Below the pieces are notes generated by a model. It saw only the letters and a program-made list of their open reading frames with translations, was not told the DNA's origin and did no database searches. A program made the position numbers and the translations under genes. From Didymodactylos carnosus (taxonomy: Eukaryota; Rotifera; Eurotatoria; Philodinida; Philodinidae): a stretch of DNA of 23,890 nt. Shown piece after piece: positions 18,936-23,890 of the stretch. The stretch lies in assembly GCA_905250885.1 (NCBI GenBank), contig CAJNOQ010002529.1:1-23890 (forward strand), read 5' to 3'. The first letter of the stretch is position 1, and each line of letters begins with the position of its first letter.

Positions 18936-21900
18936 ATGTCAGACAACAACTTTATTAATAACTGCTCTCTACCACAACATATTGTTTATACATCGCCTAA
19001 CAGACTACATAGAAACCAGATAATGCAACCTCTACCACTGTTTGCCCGACAACAACCGCAACACTATTTTATCGAGAACATATTGAAATATGACACTGAC
19101 TACGAACAAAGAAAAAAAGAAGAACAACAACAAATCTATAATCATCAAATAAACCAATTGTTTTCATACGAACCACATTTAAAATATTCGTCAAGGTGTT
19201 CACAGAACAACAAAAACAATTATTCAAATCTAAAACAAGTTGTTAATACATTTTCTCCAAATGTAGCAACAACAATAACAACAACAACGAATACAAACAC
19301 AACAACAAGTGGTTATTCAACAGCTGGTGATGATAGTGAGAGTTCAGCCGCTTTAAGTCAAATTCTCGTGAATAATTCGTCTGATATATCTATATTAGAT
19401 ACAGCTAACGGTTTTGTTAAACAGCCCAAAACTTCCTACATACGCTACGAAACAAGCAGTGACGACTCAAATCAAAGTTATAGAATTAGACAACAACAGC
19501 CACAACAGCAACAACAACAACAAAAACAAAAAAAATCTGTAACTTCTCAAGAAAAGTCACATGGTAAGTTTCAGCTTGCCCAATAGATGCAATGCAGAAG
19601 GGTGAATTCGACGGTTAGTTAAGATGAAGGTTGTACTTTACCATTGAAAAATTTTGATTCTCATTCTCGTAGTCAAGGAAAAACTCTTTAAAGTCAAAAA
19701 TATTCATTTTAAACTTTTATTTACCCTATCTGACTTTCCTCTTCGGCTTATTTCAGTTCATATTTTATCTATCAACTACAATCGTCTCCAAAATATAGTG
19801 TGCCCCGTTGTTTTTGAAATAACGTATGAGAGAAAAGTGACGAAACTATTTGGTTTCGTTATTCTGTAGCTAAAATCAAGGCACATAAAAAATAAGTTTA
19901 AAAATCTTTTCTAACCACAGGGTTTTGGTGGATCTTTGAGAAAATAGTTTGCCTATTTAAAACATTCAGAATAGAAATATATTCGTTTTCTTACATAGGT
20001 AGATAATGTACAGTGTTGAGAGTAGCCGTCCAGACTCTTCATTTCTTACGGTTTGATATTGGGTTTTGTAGTCGAGTCAAAGGACTGATGTGAGATGGTC
20101 TGTGGGACTCTCGCAAATAACATAAACATAGGTTACCAATCACACTGAGTCTTGTGATATTCATAGAAAGCTCTATGAGTTAGAGATGTGCACGGGTACC
20201 GTTTTCATACCCGTACCCGGTCCGAACACTTTTTTTCCACCCGTATCCGACTTATACCTAAAAATTTTCCTTTCCATTTTCCAGCTAAAAACTTTTGTTT
20301 TTCGACTGGAGATGTCAAATTAGCATTACGTTCTCAAGTGACTCTTTTTTAAAACTTCATGTATTTTGGCTAAAATCTTATATTTTTGCACTAGAATTTG
20401 TGATTTTCCACAAAACCTTCCGGTTTTTGCGTAAATCAAAAAAACGGAATCCGTACCCGCCCCGCGAGTCGGGCACGGGTACTAATCGGGTTGCACATCT
20501 CTACTATAAATCTAGTTAGACTATAATTTAGACTGTTTTTCATGCAAAAATGAAAAACTAGCTCAAAGTCGATTCAAAACGTTTCAAAATTACAAAAACT
20601 ATTTTAGCTGCTCTGGTTTATGCTACGAAGAAGTTTTGCACTTCTAAAATTTTCTAGAAAACCGTGCATAATTCAAGTCATTTTCTTTTAGTTTACCATG
20701 CTTCGAGCTTTATAAACGTTTAAAAGTAGCAAAGAGTATTTTTCTTTTCTATTTTTTATAGTAATCTTCCGAAGTGCTTGGGAAGTTATGAACTTATAGA
20801 AGTTTGAATACACTGATGGTATAGGTTTGAAGTTAAAACGCTTACACTTGATTATTTTGTCAGATTGATTAAAATTAATTATCTTGTCAGATTTATAATT
20901 AATTTTATGGAAAAACTTTCGACTTATTTCAGATGCTAGCCTCATGCTTGCTTATTGTTTATAAAAAAATAAGTCAGTTTTTTCGTCTTATGTGATCTCT
21001 TATAACATCTTATTCTGAGCTTCATTAGACAACAGTCTTCAAGTTGTCATAGGACGGATATATTGATTAAGAAAGTTAACACATTTTAATATAGCACAAG
21101 AAACAGTGAAAATTTATGTCTCTCGCTGTAAGGCCATTATATTTTTCTATGAATAATACTAATAAACATATTAAAAGAAAACATAGCTTTGATATTTGAT
21201 ACTAACTACTATTTATATATAGATTCACTAGCACACAAGGTCTGTTATATTTTCCTGCTAATAATGTTCTTTTTTTTGGTATTTCGTTCGTATACATTTC
21301 AATCAGATAAGAGAGATCTGATATTTCTTCTTTATTTCTGTTTTTTTTTTTGTCTATATCTACGCATCTACACACCGATATCAGCCGGATAATATACGCG
21401 ACAAGTAATAACTATAATAGTCGTAACAACATTTACTTTGATACAATGTTTTTTGATACCTTTTACACACATAACTATACATAGCATCACCCTCAAGAGT
21501 CAGATCTCTCTTCTTCTTTTTTTCTTGTTTATTAACCTGATGAAAGACATAAATAGTTTTCCTCGATTTCAGAATGCCAACCGCAGCATCCATACAAAGC
21601 ACATCATCATTCAGGTATTCAAACATTGTTTTCCAAATTGAAAAATTTTGTTTCACGAAAAACAAAAAAACAACCATCGTTTTCTAAAACTATCACTTTA
21701 CCTAAGTCAACAAAAATGGAAAATGAACGTCAACATTATATTGAGAATAGTACTAATTATCATCAAAAAGATACATTATCGTGTAATAACTACTATGAAC
21801 GTATAGGAGAAGAAAAAAACAGTTATCAGTGTACAACTCTACCATTCACATATGAACAACGACAAGAACATGAACAAACGAGAAGAGCAATGACAAAAAT

Positions 21901-22156
21901 TAAAAATAATGATCTTCATCAATATTCTTATTTTGATCGAATATCAGCTTGGCTCGAATCTACACGAACATTAAATGATGGTATAGGTGATTTACCATTT
22001 ATCGATGATAATAACAATGATTTAATTTTAACAGATAATCTATCAACAAAAAAAGATTCAACAACAATTAATAAAGGTACGAATATGAATAGTAGTAGTT
22101 GTTGTAGTAGTCCTAGTATTCTCAAATCTACTATAGTAGTCATGGGGCAATTATAA
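18936..22156 (+). CDS. Low-complexity protein of unknown function (2 exons, 403 aa)
   Basis: I do not recognise the family. Exon 1 (18936-19563) ends at a consensus donor (CATG/GTAAGT). Exon 2 (21573-22156) starts after GATTTCAG. The junction is in phase (codon 210, GAA), and the long open frame continuing across it supports the model. The protein is polar: an N-terminal Gln/Asn/His-rich part, a charged stretch YEQRKKEEQQQ (56-66), a Thr/Asn run (112-124), an acidic Ser patch (131-138) and a Gln run (186-196). Next comes a basic segment with SKLKNFVSRKTKKQPS (230-245) and a Ser/Cys cluster near 383-389. There is no signal peptide or membrane helix, and it is probably disordered. The one folded-looking segment is SYFDRISAWLES (328-339). 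The start ATG has no upstream in-frame continuation. Regulation is not visible. Confidence 0.75.
19564..21572 (+). other. Single 2-kb intron of the low-complexity-protein gene
   Basis: It runs from GTAAGT at 19564 to CGATTTCAG at 21572. It contains the hAT-type element at 20181-20503. Frames inside it (for example 19654-19869 and 20688-20945) look non-coding. A motif like ATTATTTTGTCAGATT is repeated near 20850 and 20880. Confidence 0.7.
20173..20511. mobile_element. hAT-type miniature element
   Basis: The 323-bp element 20181-20503 has perfect 12-bp terminal inverted repeats (TAGAGATGTGCA). The first five bases (TAGAG) fit the hAT end consensus YARNG. The flanking octamers CTATGAGT (20173-20180) and CTATAAAT (20504-20511) agree at 6 of 8 positions, as expected for an aged hAT 8-bp duplication. 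Both subterminal zones carry repeats of ACCCGTA/CGGGTAC on either strand, typical of transposase-binding clusters. No transposase is encoded. It stands out by high GC within AT-rich intron DNA. Confidence 0.75.
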
Positions 22157-22314
22157 ATTTCTTTTAATAGTAGTTATACGTTATTTTCCTGTTTTGCCTC
22201 TCGTTGCTTCCTTCCTTCCTGTTTATAGTTACAAACAATATATCTAAATGCGTATAGATGTAGAACAATACATAAAAATCGTGTACAGATACTTAAACAA
22301 TGTTGACATTAAAA

Positions 22315-22320
22315 AATAAA
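22315..22320 (+). terminator. Polyadenylation signal candidate of the low-complexity-protein gene
   Basis: AATAAA lies 159 bp after the stop codon, similar in distance to the one behind the peptidase gene. Confidence 0.4.
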
Positions 22321-22336
22321 TTACTCTAGATCTTCA

Positions 22337-22430
22337 TATAATAATAATAATAATAATAATAATAGATAGATAGATAGATCAAAACCGATTACAATTATTG
22401 TCATTATTATTATTATTATTATTATTATTG
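22337..22430. repeat. TAA / GATA / TTA microsatellite cluster
   Basis: A TAA tract (22337-22364), four GATA units (22363-22379), a short unique stretch, and an ATT tract (22403-22430) occur in order. The TAA and ATT tracts are reverse complements, so the cluster can fold into a hairpin with a loop of about 38 bases. Confidence 0.85.
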
Positions 22431-22788
22431 TGCCCTTTCAGAGGATGTTTCAATATTTTATAAATACCTTATTTGGAGATTAAACGTTTGCCTGACATTA
22501 CGCAGAAATATTACGTTTTACAAAATATTTAAAAAATTAAACCTTCTTTTTGTTCATTTAACATGAGAAGTATAATATTGCGTGATGTGTGATATATAGA
22601 GCTCTCTAAAGTCTATTTTTTAATAACATAGACTCTCCTATATTTATATAGAATAAAACATGCAATAAAGAACGATTAATATTCTACAATAGAATTGATT
22701 ACTAGTAGTGAAAAATGATTTTAGATAATAGTTCATATAAGACTAAAGATAATGATATAAATTATAAAATTATATATCATTGGTGAAT
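22431..22788. other. AT-rich spacer
   Basis: No gene, repeat or signal is recognised here. Confidence 0.5.
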
Positions 22789-23162
22789 ATGATCATTGAC
22801 TAATGCACACTGAGTCAGAGTCAATCACGTTAACCAGTTTTATCCATTTTATCGTTATTAAATGTTTGAAAGATATATTTGTTTGTGTAGAGAGTGAACT
22901 ATACTCTAGAAAATTTAGTATTTTTTTTCATTCTGTTCTAATCGATTTTAATTAAATTTATTAATGAATTCTTCATACTTTGATTATAAAAGAAAAAAGA
23001 AAATATTTGGTAATTAGAATAAAAAAAATAAAAATTTTTTATAGACTATAGTTCACTATCTACACAAATAAATGAACCTTTCAAACGTTTAATAACGATA
23101 AGATGGATAAAACTGATAACATGAGAATGTCTCTCACTCAGTAGATATTAGCCGAAGGTCAT
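22789..23162. repeat. Foldback element 4: older inverted repeat with AT-rich centre
   Basis: The left arm (about 22789-22913) and right arm (about 23038-23162) are inverted copies. The best part, around TTTTATCC...TATCGTTATTAAA and TTTGTGTAGA, is close to identical. The outer 40 bases are more diverged and contain a small indel. The centre (about 124 bases) is almost pure A/T. Arm divergence well above that of foldbacks 1 and 3 suggests an older insertion. No target duplication is visible. Confidence 0.75.
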
Positions 23163-23890
23163 GTAAAATTTATAAATCTGACTTGTATATTTGATAAGAA
23201 AATATTCTTTTGTTTACAAAAATGTGAACTATAGAAAAACATCAACTTCACTAAAATGAAAAAATTATCTTCATTTGCTTTTTTTGAAGGATTTGATTTA
23301 AACAATTAATTCTATCACAATTGACTATTCAACTGCTAATAATTACCATAAGTAAAAGATCTAAATAAATCAAGTAAAAATTATACGACGCAATTGAAAA
23401 AACACAAGTCATGAGTCAAGAAACGATAACTTCTATGGATTTTATACTTAGTAATAAACAGTTTAAAAATACAACCTTTTTGTTTTTCGATATAACTAAG
23501 AAGCCTTTACGTTTGTCTCCCCTCTCTCCATGAAAAGTACCCATGGTTTCAATATTTGTAAGGTTTTTTTAAAACATTAACAACATCAAACACATTCATG
23601 TGCGTAAAGATGTATTATTTCTGGTTTAACATTTTAATCTAAGCAACTCTGGATTTTTTTGCTTCGTGCTTTTTTTCTATTTTTCTTATTTTTTTTTTTT
23701 TTTTTTTTATTTCACTTATGTTTATCAGGGGAATAAATATAAAAAATAATAACATGGACACTATATAGAGCGATTGTTCCTAATTCGAACCACTTTTTAG
23801 CTAGTGAAAAGTTTTTGCTTTTTCCTTAAAATTTTCTTGGACAACGTATATTATTTTTTATACTACAAAGTGTAAAATCGTCTCGCGAGT
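23163..23890. other. AT-rich 3' end of the window
   Basis: No exon is supported. A 20-base T run lies at 23689-23708. The short GC-richer end (CTCGCGAG) hints that something may begin just outside. Confidence 0.45.

Noticed and set aside
21381-21677. 98-codon minus-strand ORF and a 67-codon + ORF over the exon 2 acceptor
   Set aside because: They overlap the supported exon 2 in other frames and have no splice context.

Overview
The window is nuclear DNA from an AT-rich invertebrate animal. It has spliced protein genes with many short GT-AG introns (about 50-70 bp for most), standard stop codons, AATAAA signals, microsatellites and several small inverted-repeat transposon relics. There is no operon layout, and no rRNA, tRNA or CRISPR was seen. 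The short introns, low GC and load of miniature foldback elements fit a rotifer, perhaps a bdelloid, but this is a guess from style and not proven by the sequence.

Layout. 1-1510: repeat-bearing, with two foldback elements (181-354 and 1155-1438). 1511-1805: a possible 3'-terminal pair of exons of an unidentified gene. 1806-5376: about 3.6 kb with no convincing gene. 5379-11419 (+): the main gene, a complete neprilysin-like M13 zinc metallopeptidase that I reassembled from 19 exons into 759 codons with every junction in phase. It has a short cytoplasmic tail, one transmembrane helix, exactly ten ectodomain cysteines and an intact HExxH...ExxxD zinc site. Two of its introns are enlarged: intron 4 (1.5 kb) by repeats and an exon-like cassette with a stop codon, and intron 14 (0.6 kb) by a transposon-like insert. 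11420-18935: a 7.5 kb gene-poor, T-tract-rich spacer holding one very clean foldback (15364-15621) and one element with piggyBac-type ends (15995-16232). 18936-22156 (+): a two-exon gene for a 403-residue low-complexity protein of unknown function, whose 2 kb intron hosts a hAT-type miniature element (20181-20503). 22157-23890: 3' flank, a TAA/TTA microsatellite pair and a fourth, older foldback (22789-23162).

The two clear genes lie on the same strand, but nothing suggests they work together. The peptidase is predicted to be a type II plasma-membrane ectoenzyme that cuts small extracellular peptides. The second protein is predicted to be soluble and largely disordered. The most unusual aspects are the density and variety of miniature inverted-repeat elements (six or seven in 24 kb, from at least three mechanisms), the frame-preserving stop-bearing cassette in peptidase intron 4, and the changed glycines around the peptidase active site. 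I did not find a clearly new multi-gene system.
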